Shown piece by piece: positions 9,016 to 17,417 of a DNA stretch of 64,000 nucleotides. The notes under the pieces are model-generated. The model was not told the origin of the DNA, ran no database searches, and saw nothing but the letters and a program-made list of their open reading frames with translations. The stretch comes from Microthrixaceae bacterium (GTDB lineage Bacteria > Actinomycetota > Acidimicrobiia > Acidimicrobiales > Microtrichaceae): contig JAMLGJ010000009.1 of assembly GCA_023958095.1 (NCBI GenBank), positions 44,511 to 108,510 of the forward strand. Direction: 5' to 3'. How positions within the stretch are numbered: the stretch's first letter is position 1; each line of letters begins with the position of its first letter. The translations under genes and the position numbers were made by a program.

Positions 9016-10337
9016 GGCACGACCCCCACGAGGTCGGGCCCGACCGCATCGGTGATGCGCACGGCGTGGAACTCGCCCACCGACAGGTGCTCGGGCACCG
9101 CGACGACACCGTCGATCCCGGGCGCCTCGCGGTGGGAACGGGCGACACCCGATTCGTCGACCAGCACCAGCAACTCCTGACCGATGAGCGAGTCCCGGCG
9201 CTCGGCGCTGATCCGGTCGGCCACCGCGCGCAGTTCGGCGAGCCGCTCCGCCACGAGGCCCTCGGGAACCGTGCCGGGGAGACCGGCTGCGTGGGTTCCG
9301 GGTTCCTCGGAGTAGGCGAAGAACCCGCACCAGTCGAGCTGTGCCGCTTCGAGGAATGCGAGCAGCTCGTCGTGGTCGGCCTCGGTCTCGCCCGGGTAGC
9401 CGACGATGAAGTTCGAACGGGTGGCGGCATGCGGTGCCAGGGAGCGGATGCGCTGGATCCTCTCCAGGTACACATCACCGTTGCCGGGCCGGCGCATCCT
9501 CCTCACCAGGGGTTCCGAGACGTGCTGCAGCGACAGGTCGAAGTACGGAACGGGTGACGCGGCGACCGCTTCGAGCAGGTCGTCGCGCAGTTCGCTGGGG
9601 TACAGGTAGAGCAGCCGCACCCACTCCACCCTCTCGGAGACCGCTTCGAACAGCTCGGTGATCCGCCGCTTCCCCCCGGAACCGTCTCGACCGTACGCGC
9701 CGAGGTCCTGGGCGACCAGCACCGCCTCGCGCACCGCGAGCTGCTCCACCTCCTCGAGCACGGAGTCCACACTGCGGCTCCGCTGCGGACCACGAAAGCC
9801 CGGGATGGCGCAGAAGCCGCAAGCCTTGTCGCAGCCCTCGGCAACCTTCACATATGCCCACGGCCGCCCGGAGACCGGGCGCGGCAGGTTGAGCAGGTCG
9901 AAGTCCGGAACCTCGGCCGTTGCCGCCACACCGGTGGCCGCCGCGCCTGCTGGCGGTCGCCTGACCGACAGGCTCACGGGCGTCGACACCGCACCGGCTC
10001 CCAGCGCTGCCCCGCCGGTGAGCGAGATCCCGAACCCACTGATGCGGTCCACCTCCGGGAGCGCCTCGGCCAGCTCATCGCCGTAGCGCTCGGCCATGCA
10101 ACCCGTCACCACGAGCTCGGAGCCCTCGCGCCTCATGTCGTGCAGTTCGAGGATCGTCGCAACTGACTCCTCACGGGCCTCCTCGACGAACGCACAGGTG
10201 TTGACCACCACCAGGTCGGCCTCCGCCGCATCGGACGCGGCGGTCAGCCCCTCGGTGGACATGCGCGCGGCCAGCTTCTCGGAGTCCACCTCGTTCTTCG
10301 GGCAGCCGAGGGTCTCGAGCCAGTACGTCCGCGCCAC
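9012..10337 (-). CDS. rimO: Ribosomal protein S12 methylthiotransferase RimO
   Basis: Radical SAM methylthiotransferase modifying an aspartate of ribosomal protein S12, a paralogue of MiaB in this same window. The N-terminal domain begins YWLETLGCPKNEVDSEKLA, which separates RimO from MiaB; the radical SAM motif is CDKACGFC followed by AIPGFRGPQRSR; a TRAM-like C-terminus closes the 441-aa protein. The start is GTG at 10337, with TAGGCT six bases upstream and the GGGGGA between them able to act as a weak Shine-Dalgarno sequence. The pgsA start overlaps its stop. Confidence 0.95.
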   Translation of the reverse strand: MARTYWLETLGCPKNEVDSEKLAARMSTEGLTAASDAAEADLVVVNTCAFVEEAREESVATILELHDMRREGSELVVTGCMAERYGDELAEALPEVDRISGFGISLTGGAALGAGAVSTPVSLSVRRPPAGAAATGVAATAEVPDFDLLNLPRPVSGRPWAYVKVAEGCDKACGFCAIPGFRGPQRSRSVDSVLEEVEQLAVREAVLVAQDLGAYGRDGSGGKRRITELFEAVSERVEWVRLLYLYPSELRDDLLEAVAASPVPYFDLSLQHVSEPLVRRMRRPGNGDVYLERIQRIRSLAPHAATRSNFIVGYPGETEADHDELLAFLEAAQLDWCGFFAYSEEPGTHAAGLPGTVPEGLVAERLAELRAVADRISAERRDSLIGQELLVLVDESGVARSHREAPGIDGVVAVPEHLSVGEFHAVRITDAVGPDLVGVVP

Positions 10338-10343
10338 TCCCCC

Positions 10344-10349
10344 AGCCTA
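10344..10349 (-). promoter_or_regulatory. -10 box close to rimO start
   Basis: TAGGCT six bases before the rimO GTG on the minus strand; it lies just downstream of the hairpin that ends the preceding gene. Confidence 0.45.
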
Positions 10350-10356
10350 AGACCCC

Positions 10357-10405
10357 GAACTGATCGTGGTGGTGCCGGAGCGGTCCGCACCACCACGATC
10401 AGTTC
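10357..10405 (-). terminator. Perfect 19-bp stem hairpin
   Basis: gaactgatcgtggtggtgc (10357-10375) is followed after 11 bases by its exact reverse complement (10387-10405). The hairpin begins within the last codons of the SMP-30-like gene and ends just before the rimO promoter. No T-run follows, so termination efficiency is uncertain, but the position fits a terminator. Confidence 0.65.
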
Positions 10406-11409
10406 GCCGGGGGTGGGTGCCCGACCGAGTGGGGCAGGCGAAGGCCCGCCACGGGCCAGCGGGCCCTCAACAACCTGCCGGTGCTCGAAGCGGTGACCCA
10501 GGCGGTGCACATGTCGTCGCCGCCGAAGCAGATGTTGGTCGTGACCACGTCGTCCACGGGCACGAGCGCGTACGTGCCACCGCCGGCGGGGGGAACCACC
10601 GAGATCCCTCCCGCCTGGATCGTCGCCACGCACACGTTGCCGTCCCCGTCCACCGCGAGGCTGTCGAAGTAGTCCTGTCCGGGCGCCGCGTGCAACAGGT
10701 CGCCGTGGGGAGGCATCAGGCCCGAACCACTGGCACTCGCGGGCCCGTGCACGTCCCAGGCCCACAGCCGCCCGGTGTAGGTCTCGGCCACGTAGAGCCT
10801 GTCACCGTCGGGCGAGAGCCCGATGCCGTTGGGGCTCTCGAGTGGGAACACCACCTCGGTCACGCCGGAACCGTCGCAGCGCCCGTAGTAGGCGCCGCCG
10901 CGGTCCGTCGTGCGTTCGAGTCGTAGTCCGTGGTCGGTGAACCAGAAGCCGCCCCTGCCGTCCATGACCAGGTCGTTCGGTGCCAGCAAGGGATGGTCCC
11001 CACAGGTCGTGTACACGGTCTCCACCGACCCGGTCGTGAGGTCCACACGCTGGATGGATCCCTGGGTGTAGGTATCGGGCACCGGACCCGGTATCAACAG
11101 TCCGCCAACCTCGAAGTAGCTGAAGCACCCACCGTTGTTGGCCACCCAGACCGCACCGTCGGGTCCCAGCGCGGCTCCGTTGGGACCACCACCGCAGTCG
11201 GCGACCACCTCGACGTCGCCCTCGGGGGTCACCCGGGACAGCGTTCCCCGTTCGATCTCGACCAGGAGCACCGACCCGTCCGCCATGGCGATCGGGCCCT
11301 CGGGAAAACGCAGGCCCTCGGCCACCGTCTCGAAGGTGACCGCCTCGAACGCGGCCGGGTCGAACCGGACCGTTGCACCTGCAGCTGGATCGTCGTCGGT
11401 GGAGCTCAT
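10399..11409 (-). CDS. SMP-30/gluconolactonase family protein
   Basis: Six-bladed beta-propeller of the SMP-30/gluconolactonase/LRE family, 336 aa. The pattern GLRFPEGPIAMADGSVLLVE near residue 30 includes the family metal-ligand Glu. GGGPNGAALGPDGAVWVAN, APNDLVMDGRGGFWFTD and ESPNGIGLSPDGDRLYVAET mark further blades with N and D metal ligands. Members hydrolyse sugar lactones or related esters; the substrate cannot be told from sequence. No signal peptide. It stands alone on the minus strand between ftsK and rimO, with a hairpin at its 3' end. ATG at 11409 has TAGACC seven bases upstream, a weak version of the leaderless box. Confidence 0.85.
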   Translation of the reverse strand: MSSTDDDPAAGATVRFDPAAFEAVTFETVAEGLRFPEGPIAMADGSVLLVEIERGTLSRVTPEGDVEVVADCGGGPNGAALGPDGAVWVANNGGCFSYFEVGGLLIPGPVPDTYTQGSIQRVDLTTGSVETVYTTCGDHPLLAPNDLVMDGRGGFWFTDHGLRLERTTDRGGAYYGRCDGSGVTEVVFPLESPNGIGLSPDGDRLYVAETYTGRLWAWDVHGPASASGSGLMPPHGDLLHAAPGQDYFDSLAVDGDGNVCVATIQAGGISVVPPAGGGTYALVPVDDVVTTNICFGGDDMCTAWVTASSTGRLLRARWPVAGLRLPHSVGHPPPAN

Positions 11410-11451
11410 CGCTCGAGGTCTACCAGAGCGGCGCCGGCGGCGTCGGGAGGC

Positions 11452-13896
11452 TCAGAGCTCGCCGGATTCGACCGCGTTCTCGAACTCCTCGACGGTCATG
11501 AGCACCTCACGTGCCTTTGAACCCTCCGAGGGTCCCACCACACCGCGTTGTTCGAGCAGGTCCATGATCCGTCCCGCACGGGCGAAGCCCACCTTGAGCT
11601 TCCGCTGGAGCATCGAGGTGGAACCCAGCTGGCCCCTCACCACGAGCTCCATCGCCTGGATCAGCAGGTCGTCGTCCTCGCCCCCTCCGCCACCACCGCC
11701 GGAACCACCCCCGGCAGGCGCCTCCGCGGCCACTCCCTCGACGTAGTGCGACTCGACCTCGGGGGCCTGTTCCCGCCACTTCGCCACGATCGAGCGAACC
11801 TCGGACTCCTCGACCCAGGCTCCCTGGATCCTCTGGGGGGCCGAGGAGGCCGGTCCGAGCAACAACATGTCGCCCTTGCCCACCAGGCGTTCTGCACCCG
11901 GTTGGTCGAGTATCACCTTGGAATCGGTGGCCGAGGAGACCGCGAACGCGAGGCGCGCGGGTACGTTCGCCTTGATGACCCCGGTGATCACGTTGACCGA
12001 TGGCCGCTGGGTCGCGATCACCAGGTGTATGCCGACCGCGCGGGCCATCTGGGCGATTCGACAGATCGCATCCTCGACGTCGCGGGGGGCCACCATCATC
12101 AGGTCCGACAGCTCATCGACGACCACGAGGATGAACGGCAGGCGCTCGAACTCCCGGTCGGAGCCCACCGCCTGGGAGAGGTCGCCGCGGTCGTACGCGG
12201 AGTTGTAGCCGGTGATGTCGCGCACCCCGACCTCGGAGAGGAGGTCATAGCGGCGTTCCATCTCCTTGACCGCCCATGCAAGGGCGTTCGCCGCCTTCTT
12301 GGGGTTGGCGACGACCTGGGTCAGCAGGTGTGGAATCCGGTCGTACTGGGTGAGCTCCACGCGTTTCGGGTCGATCAGGATGAGCCGGACCTGCTCGGGG
12401 GTGGAGCGCATCATGATCGAGGTGATGATCGAGTTGATGCAGCTCGACTTGCCGGCGCCGGTCTGACCTGCGATCAGCAGGTGGGGCATGGTGGCCAGGT
12501 TCATCATGACCGCATGGCCGTTGATGTCACGGCCCACGGCCACCTCCAGGGGGTGGACCGCCCGCTTGGCCTCGGGGGATGTGAGGATGTCACCCACCGC
12601 CACGATCTGGCGTTGTTCGTTGGGCACCTCCACGCCGATCGCCTGGCGGCCCGGGATCGGAGCGAGGATCCTCACGTCGGGCGAGGCCATGGCGTACGCG
12701 ATGTCCTTGTGCAGCGAGGTGACCCGGGCCACCTTCACGCCGGTGCCGAGCTCCAGTTCGTAGCGGGTGACCGTCGGGCCCGCGGTCATGCCGATGAGGC
12801 GCGTCTCCACACCGTGGTCCGCCAGTGCGGACTCCAGCACCAGCCCACGCTGCTCGATCGCGTCGCTGTCCACGTCGTGGTGTCCGCTGAGGGTCAGGAG
12901 CTTGGCCGGAGGGAGCTTCCACGGCGAACCCTCCGCGGCCGGGCCCAGGTCGAGGCCGAGCTGCTCGGACCCGTCGGGCTCGTTGACCACCGGGACGTTG
13001 ACCGACGGACGAGACGGCTTCTTGCGTCGCTTGCGCTTCGGAGCCGCAGCGTTGCCGTCGGAGTCCTGGTCGTACAGCTTGGGCCGTGGCCGTTCGCTCT
13101 CGGCCCCTGCGGTCTCAGCGGACTCCGAGACGCGGAACAACCCGGCCAGCCAGCGCCCCGCAGCCCGTAGGGCCGGAACCGCAGCGTTGGCCCCGGCCCG
13201 GGCCATCTGCCCGATGCTGTGGCCGCTGATGAGGCTGGCCGCGAGCACCGCGAGGCCGATCAGCACCGCAGCGGTACCCCAGGTACCGATGACGCTCTGC
13301 AGGGTTGCGGCGATTCCGGCGCCCACGAGGCCACCGGCGGAGCGGTAGGCGTCCATCCCGTCGGCGGACACGGTCGCACCGTCGGCCGCGAACAGGTGTG
13401 CGAAGCCCATCGCGACCACCGCCGCCAGGACCACACCGGCGACGATCGCCGTGGTGCGCAGGGCGCTGCGCCCCATCTCCAGCGTCGGCTCCTCGCCGCC
13501 ACCCCGGTCGGAGCCGGATGTCGAGGAGGCCGACAGGTCGACGGTCCGTGGACCGCGGATCAGCACCAGCCCAGCCCCTGCCAACAGCAGCGGCAACAGG
13601 TAGCGGGCGATTCCGAACAGTGCAGCTGTGGACGTGTCGACCCAGCGGCCCGCGATCGCTCCCGCCGAGAACCAGATGCCCGCGGCGGCAACCGCTGCCG
13701 CGACCAGCGCCAGGATGCCCCACACATCGTGACCCCGACCGTCGAAGAGGTACCGCAACGGCGACTGCCCGGACTTCACGGGGCCGCCCTTCGCAGGCCC
13801 GTCGGTTCGCCGGCGAGCCGGCTTGCGCGGGGCAGCACCTGATCCGGAACGTCCGCCGGAACGCGCAGAGCGCCTTGAGGACTGCGAGGTGGCCAC
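11452..13896 (-). CDS. ftsK: DNA translocase FtsK/SpoIIIE
   Basis: Septal dsDNA pump that clears chromosome arms during division. From the GTG at 13896 it is 814 aa: a basic N-terminal tail, about four transmembrane helices (first near GILALVAAAVAAAGIWF, last near GTWGTAAVLIGLAVLAASL), a proline/lysine-rich linker, then the motor with Walker A GQTGAGKSS, Walker B region FILVVVDELSDLMM and a C-terminal winged-helix gamma domain (LQRKLKVGFARAGRIMDLLE). The start is chosen because TACCGT lies six bases before the GTG and the upstream extension is not conserved-looking; ATG 13965 is the alternative. The linker is shorter than in E. coli FtsK, as in other Gram-positives. Confidence 0.95.
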   Translation of the reverse strand: MATSQSSRRSARSGGRSGSGAAPRKPARRRTDGPAKGGPVKSGQSPLRYLFDGRGHDVWGILALVAAAVAAAGIWFSAGAIAGRWVDTSTAALFGIARYLLPLLLAGAGLVLIRGPRTVDLSASSTSGSDRGGGEEPTLEMGRSALRTTAIVAGVVLAAVVAMGFAHLFAADGATVSADGMDAYRSAGGLVGAGIAATLQSVIGTWGTAAVLIGLAVLAASLISGHSIGQMARAGANAAVPALRAAGRWLAGLFRVSESAETAGAESERPRPKLYDQDSDGNAAAPKRKRRKKPSRPSVNVPVVNEPDGSEQLGLDLGPAAEGSPWKLPPAKLLTLSGHHDVDSDAIEQRGLVLESALADHGVETRLIGMTAGPTVTRYELELGTGVKVARVTSLHKDIAYAMASPDVRILAPIPGRQAIGVEVPNEQRQIVAVGDILTSPEAKRAVHPLEVAVGRDINGHAVMMNLATMPHLLIAGQTGAGKSSCINSIITSIMMRSTPEQVRLILIDPKRVELTQYDRIPHLLTQVVANPKKAANALAWAVKEMERRYDLLSEVGVRDITGYNSAYDRGDLSQAVGSDREFERLPFILVVVDELSDLMMVAPRDVEDAICRIAQMARAVGIHLVIATQRPSVNVITGVIKANVPARLAFAVSSATDSKVILDQPGAERLVGKGDMLLLGPASSAPQRIQGAWVEESEVRSIVAKWREQAPEVESHYVEGVAAEAPAGGGSGGGGGGGEDDDLLIQAMELVVRGQLGSTSMLQRKLKVGFARAGRIMDLLEQRGVVGPSEGSKAREVLMTVEEFENAVESGEL

Positions 13897-13902
13897 ACCA
13901 CA

Positions 13903-13908
13903 ACGGTA
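13903..13908 (-). promoter_or_regulatory. -10 box for leaderless ftsK
   Basis: TACCGT six bases before the GTG at 13896 on the minus strand. It supports that GTG as the start over the upstream ATG. Confidence 0.45.
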
Positions 13909-13981
13909 CTCAGCGGGTGTGACCAGCTGCGGCATGGCCGGCACGGGGCCGGCGAACACGCCCAAGCCGTCTGCACCGGGG

Positions 13982-15664
13982 TCAGGACTCGAGGACCACC
14001 GGGACGATCATCGGGCGGCGCCGGGTACGCTGGGACACGAAGCCCCCCGCTGCCTTGCGCACCGCCCGCCTCACCCGTGGAAGCTCCTCGTCGTCGGCCA
14101 GCGCGGCGGAGGCGGCATCATGGACACGCCGGGACAACTCGGCGAGCATCTCGGCGGACTCGGACTCGTCCACCCAGCCACGAGTGGCGATCTCGGGTCC
14201 GGCGACCACCTCCCGGCGCTCACGGTCCACCACCACGATCGCCGAGACCATTCCGTCGCCCGCGAGTATCCGGCGCTCGCGCAGCACGTCGCTGCCGATG
14301 TCCCCGACCGTTCCGTGCACGTAGACGTACTCCGAGGGAACCCTGCCGTCGGGACGCAGCCCATCCTCGTCGAGCAGGAGCCTGTCGCCGTCCTCGGCCA
14401 CCAGGACGTGGTCCCTCGGGCGGCCCATGGCCTCCGCGATGCGGGCGTGGGCCACCAGGTGCCGGTACTCACCGTGCACCGGCACGAACCACTCGGGTTT
14501 GATGATCGACTGCAGGAGCTTCAGCTCGTCGGCCTTCGCGTGACCGGTGGCGTGGACGTCCGAGATGCCCGAGTGGACCACCTCGGCGCCCATGCGGATG
14601 AGGTTGCCGATGACCCGCGACACGTCGTGCTCGTTGCCGGGGATCGGGTGCGAGGACAGGATCACCGTGTCGTGCGGAGTGAGCTTGAGGAAGCGGTTCT
14701 CCGACTGCGACAACAGCGTCAGCGCGGACATCGGTTCGCCCTGGGACCCGGTGCAGATCACACACACCTCGCCGGGGTCGTGGTCGTCGACCTCCTCGAT
14801 GTCGATCAAGGAGCCGTCCGGTATTCGCAGCAGCCCCATCTCACGGGCCATGGAGACGTTCCGCTTCATGGAGCGCCCGAGCGGCGCCACCTTGCGGCCG
14901 AAGGACACCGCCGCATCCGCGATCTGCTGGACCCGGTGCACGTGGCTCGCGAAGCACGCGGTGATGACCCGCCTGCCCTCGTGTTCGTGCATGAGGTCGT
15001 ACAGGACCCGCCCCACGGAGGTCTCCGAACGCGAGAAACCGCGCTCCTCGGCGTTGGTCGAGTCCGCGAGGAGCAGGCGCACACCCTCGGAGTCGGCGAT
15101 GGCACCCATGCGGGTCAGGTCCGTCAGCCTGCCGTCCACCGGGGTCAGGTCGATCTTTATGTCGCCCGAGTGCATGACGACTCCCTGGGCGGTCCGGATG
15201 ACCGTCGCCACACCTTCGGGAACCGAGTGGGTGACCGGCAGGAACTCGAGCTCGAAGGGACCGACCTTCACCTGCTCGCCGTCGGCAACCACCCTCAGGT
15301 CGGTGCGTCCGAGCAGCCCGGCCTCCTCGATGCGGCCACGGGCGAGACCGAGCGTCAGGGCGGTGCCGTAGATCGGGAAGCTCGCCTCGCGCAGCAGGTA
15401 CGAGAGGCCACCCACGTGGTCCTCGTGACCGTGGGTGGCCACGAGACCGACTATCGATGCGCTGCGCTCCACCAGCCAGCTGAAGTCCGGGAGCACCAGG
15501 TCCACGCCCAGCATGTCGTTGTCGGGGAACATGAGCCCGCAGTCGATGAGCAGGATCGCACCGTCCTGTTCGATCGCGGCGCAGTTGCGGCCGATCTCGC
15601 CGAGGCCGCCGAGGAAGGTGACCGACACGGGCGAAGCACCTCCCGGCACCGCCGACGCGGCCAT
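13982..15664 (-). CDS. rnj: Ribonuclease J
   Basis: Beta-CASP metallo-beta-lactamase ribonuclease with 5'-3' exonuclease and endonuclease activity, central to RNA decay in Gram-positives. 560 aa from ATG 15664. The metal site THGHEDHVGG sits at residues 77-86, preceded by FLGGLGEIGRN and DCGLMFPD. The C-terminal part carries the beta-CASP motifs (TGSQGEPMSAL, SSHPIPGNE, HATGHAKADEL, PVHGEYRHL). The ATG overlaps the dapA stop by one base (TGATG), a dapA-rnj pairing common in actinobacteria. An in-frame upstream extension into dapA is ignored. Confidence 0.95.
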   Translation of the reverse strand: MAASAVPGGASPVSVTFLGGLGEIGRNCAAIEQDGAILLIDCGLMFPDNDMLGVDLVLPDFSWLVERSASIVGLVATHGHEDHVGGLSYLLREASFPIYGTALTLGLARGRIEEAGLLGRTDLRVVADGEQVKVGPFELEFLPVTHSVPEGVATVIRTAQGVVMHSGDIKIDLTPVDGRLTDLTRMGAIADSEGVRLLLADSTNAEERGFSRSETSVGRVLYDLMHEHEGRRVITACFASHVHRVQQIADAAVSFGRKVAPLGRSMKRNVSMAREMGLLRIPDGSLIDIEEVDDHDPGEVCVICTGSQGEPMSALTLLSQSENRFLKLTPHDTVILSSHPIPGNEHDVSRVIGNLIRMGAEVVHSGISDVHATGHAKADELKLLQSIIKPEWFVPVHGEYRHLVAHARIAEAMGRPRDHVLVAEDGDRLLLDEDGLRPDGRVPSEYVYVHGTVGDIGSDVLRERRILAGDGMVSAIVVVDRERREVVAGPEIATRGWVDESESAEMLAELSRRVHDAASAALADDEELPRVRRAVRKAAGGFVSQRTRRRPMIVPVVLES

Positions 15665-16545
15665 CAGCCGAGACCTTCGATCACACCGCGGGCACGTGAC
15701 TCGAGGTCCGGTGGCTCGCCGACCATCGGAGGGCGGCAATGCCCAACCCGCAGGCCCAGCACCCTCATCATCGCCTTGGTGGGTATCGGATTCGGGGCGT
15801 CGTCGCTGCTCTCGAAGGCGAAGGACTCACCCAGCTCCGCGTTGATCCGGCGAGCCGTCGCCACATCACCCTTGGCATGCGCGTCGATCATGTCGCCGAG
15901 CTGTGTCGCAGCCCAGTGCGATGCCACACCCACGACACCCACCGCGCCGACCGAGAGGAGCGGGAGGGTCAGGGCGTCCTCCCCGCTGTACAGCTCGAAG
16001 CCGGGTGGTGCCTGAGCGACGAGCCGCGCGGACTCGCGCACGTCACCCGCCGCGTCCTTGACCGCCACCACGTTCTCGACCTCGGAAGCGAGCGACAGCA
16101 GCGTCTCGGTGGCGACCTTGCGACCGGTTCGCCCCGGGATGTCATAGATCATCACCGGGAGTTCGGTCGCGGCCGCAACCGCGGAGAAGTGGTGGAGCAG
16201 TCCTGCCTGCGGAGGGCGGTTGTAGTACGGCGTGACGGTCAGGATGCCGTCGACACCCGAGTCCGTCGCCATCCGGGCCAGTTCGACCGCGTGGGCGGTG
16301 GAGTTGGAGCCCGCTCCCGCGAGCAGAGGCACCTCGACCGACTCGCGCACCCTCCTGAAGAGCGCGGCCGCCTCGGACTCGCTGAGCACGGGGCTCTCCC
16401 CGGTGGTGCCGGCCAGCACGAGTCCGTCACTGCCGGTCTCGACGAGGAACTGGGCCAGTTCCGCGGCCGCACCGAGGTCGAGTGCCCCGTCGTCGTCGAA
16501 GGGAGTCACCATGGCGGTCAGCACACGACCGAATCGAGGGCTCAC
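15664..16545 (-). CDS. dapA: 4-hydroxy-tetrahydrodipicolinate synthase DapA
   Basis: Condenses pyruvate with aspartate semialdehyde in the diaminopimelate/lysine pathway. It is a TIM barrel of 293 aa. The Schiff-base lysine is in VVAVKDAAGD, with the G-T-T-G-E motif (LAGTTGESPVLSESE) and the Y-Y-N-R segment (VTPYYNRPPQ) of the active site. GTG start at 16545, with GGAG eight bases upstream as a Shine-Dalgarno sequence. Coupled to RNase J by a one-base overlap. DapB and DapF are encoded elsewhere in the window rather than in one dap operon. Confidence 0.95.
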   Translation of the reverse strand: MSPRFGRVLTAMVTPFDDDGALDLGAAAELAQFLVETGSDGLVLAGTTGESPVLSESEAAALFRRVRESVEVPLLAGAGSNSTAHAVELARMATDSGVDGILTVTPYYNRPPQAGLLHHFSAVAAATELPVMIYDIPGRTGRKVATETLLSLASEVENVVAVKDAAGDVRESARLVAQAPPGFELYSGEDALTLPLLSVGAVGVVGVASHWAATQLGDMIDAHAKGDVATARRINAELGESFAFESSDDAPNPIPTKAMMRVLGLRVGHCRPPMVGEPPDLESRARGVIEGLG

Positions 16546-16622
16546 GGCTGGTGCTCCGTGTGTTGTGGTGACATCGCTGCGATTCCTCCTGCGTGCACGA
16601 CCTGACCCGGTCGCCGTTGTGC

Positions 16623-17375
16623 CTACCCGGCCGGACCCGGCCGTTGCCGGGGACCACCGGCTGTGGTGGGACCGGCAGGGATGCTAGGCGTTCGGGGGCT
16701 CGCACCGGCACGTCCGGGGTCGTCCTCGCCGCGCCGGCGTCCAAGGGTCGCCAACAGGTCCTCGTGCAACTCGAACCAAACCGTGTGGTAGGAGTCGACC
16801 ACCGGACGGGTCACCCAGTCGGACTCTCCCCGCAGGGCCGACTCGAGTGCTCCGGCGAGGCGGTCCTGGTAGCCGGCGAACCGCCCGAGTGCTTCCTCGA
16901 GGGCCTCCAGCACCGTCACGGTCCGTGCGTGCAGGGTGACCAGCCGCTCGAGCACCGCGGAGTCGTAGGCGGGATCCGAGTGGTCGTTCAACACCGGGGG
17001 ACTTCCCCCGGGGCGCACCTGCCAGTCCGTGCAGATCACCAGCAGTTCCGGATTCAGCTCGAGGAACCGCGCGTACGCGTCCGCCACGGCCTCCCTGGCG
17101 CCCATCTCATCGAGCTCCGCCGCGAGCAGCTGTTCGCCGCGTGCACGGCCCGAGGCGGTGAGGGACCACCCGGGGAGCGATCCGCCGCGCGCCAGCACCA
17201 TCGAGGCCTCCTCGAGATGCCTGAGCGTTGCCGCCGCGGACCGCGGGTTCAGCCCTGCCCTCGCCGCGACCGAATCGGTCGGCAGTACACCACCGAGGCG
17301 AAGGGCGTGCAGGACCGCTGACTCGACGGCCCCGGCACCGACCCCGGGGCCTCTGCTTCCGGAGTCAACGGGCAC
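16623..17375 (-). CDS. Winged-helix transcriptional regulator, function unknown
   Basis: About 250 aa. The N-terminal 75 residues form a MarR/winged-helix-like domain (AVLHALRLGGVLPTDSVA, ARAGLNPRSAAATLRHLEEA, then a wing ending W-S-L-T-A-S-G-R). The rest is a helical domain containing ELLVICTDWQVRPGG and VLNDHSDPAYDSAVLERL, a stretch I remember from conserved actinobacterial regulators of unknown role. The C-terminal 35 residues are disordered and Pro/Gly-rich. I start it at GTG 17375, six bases after TACCCT; a TTG at 17408 is less likely. It is not obviously linked in function to dapA or the ferritin-like neighbour. Confidence 0.65.
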   Translation of the reverse strand: MPVDSGSRGPGVGAGAVESAVLHALRLGGVLPTDSVAARAGLNPRSAAATLRHLEEASMVLARGGSLPGWSLTASGRARGEQLLAAELDEMGAREAVADAYARFLELNPELLVICTDWQVRPGGSPPVLNDHSDPAYDSAVLERLVTLHARTVTVLEALEEALGRFAGYQDRLAGALESALRGESDWVTRPVVDSYHTVWFELHEDLLATLGRRRGEDDPGRAGASPRTPSIPAGPTTAGGPRQRPGPAG

Positions 17376-17381
17376 CCCGAC

Positions 17382-17387
17382 AGGGTA
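17382..17387 (-). promoter_or_regulatory. -10 box for leaderless regulator gene
   Basis: TACCCT six bases before the GTG at 17375 on the minus strand. Confidence 0.4.
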
Positions 17388-17417
17388 CCCGAGGCCGGGA
17401 GAACGCAAACGGGCGGC

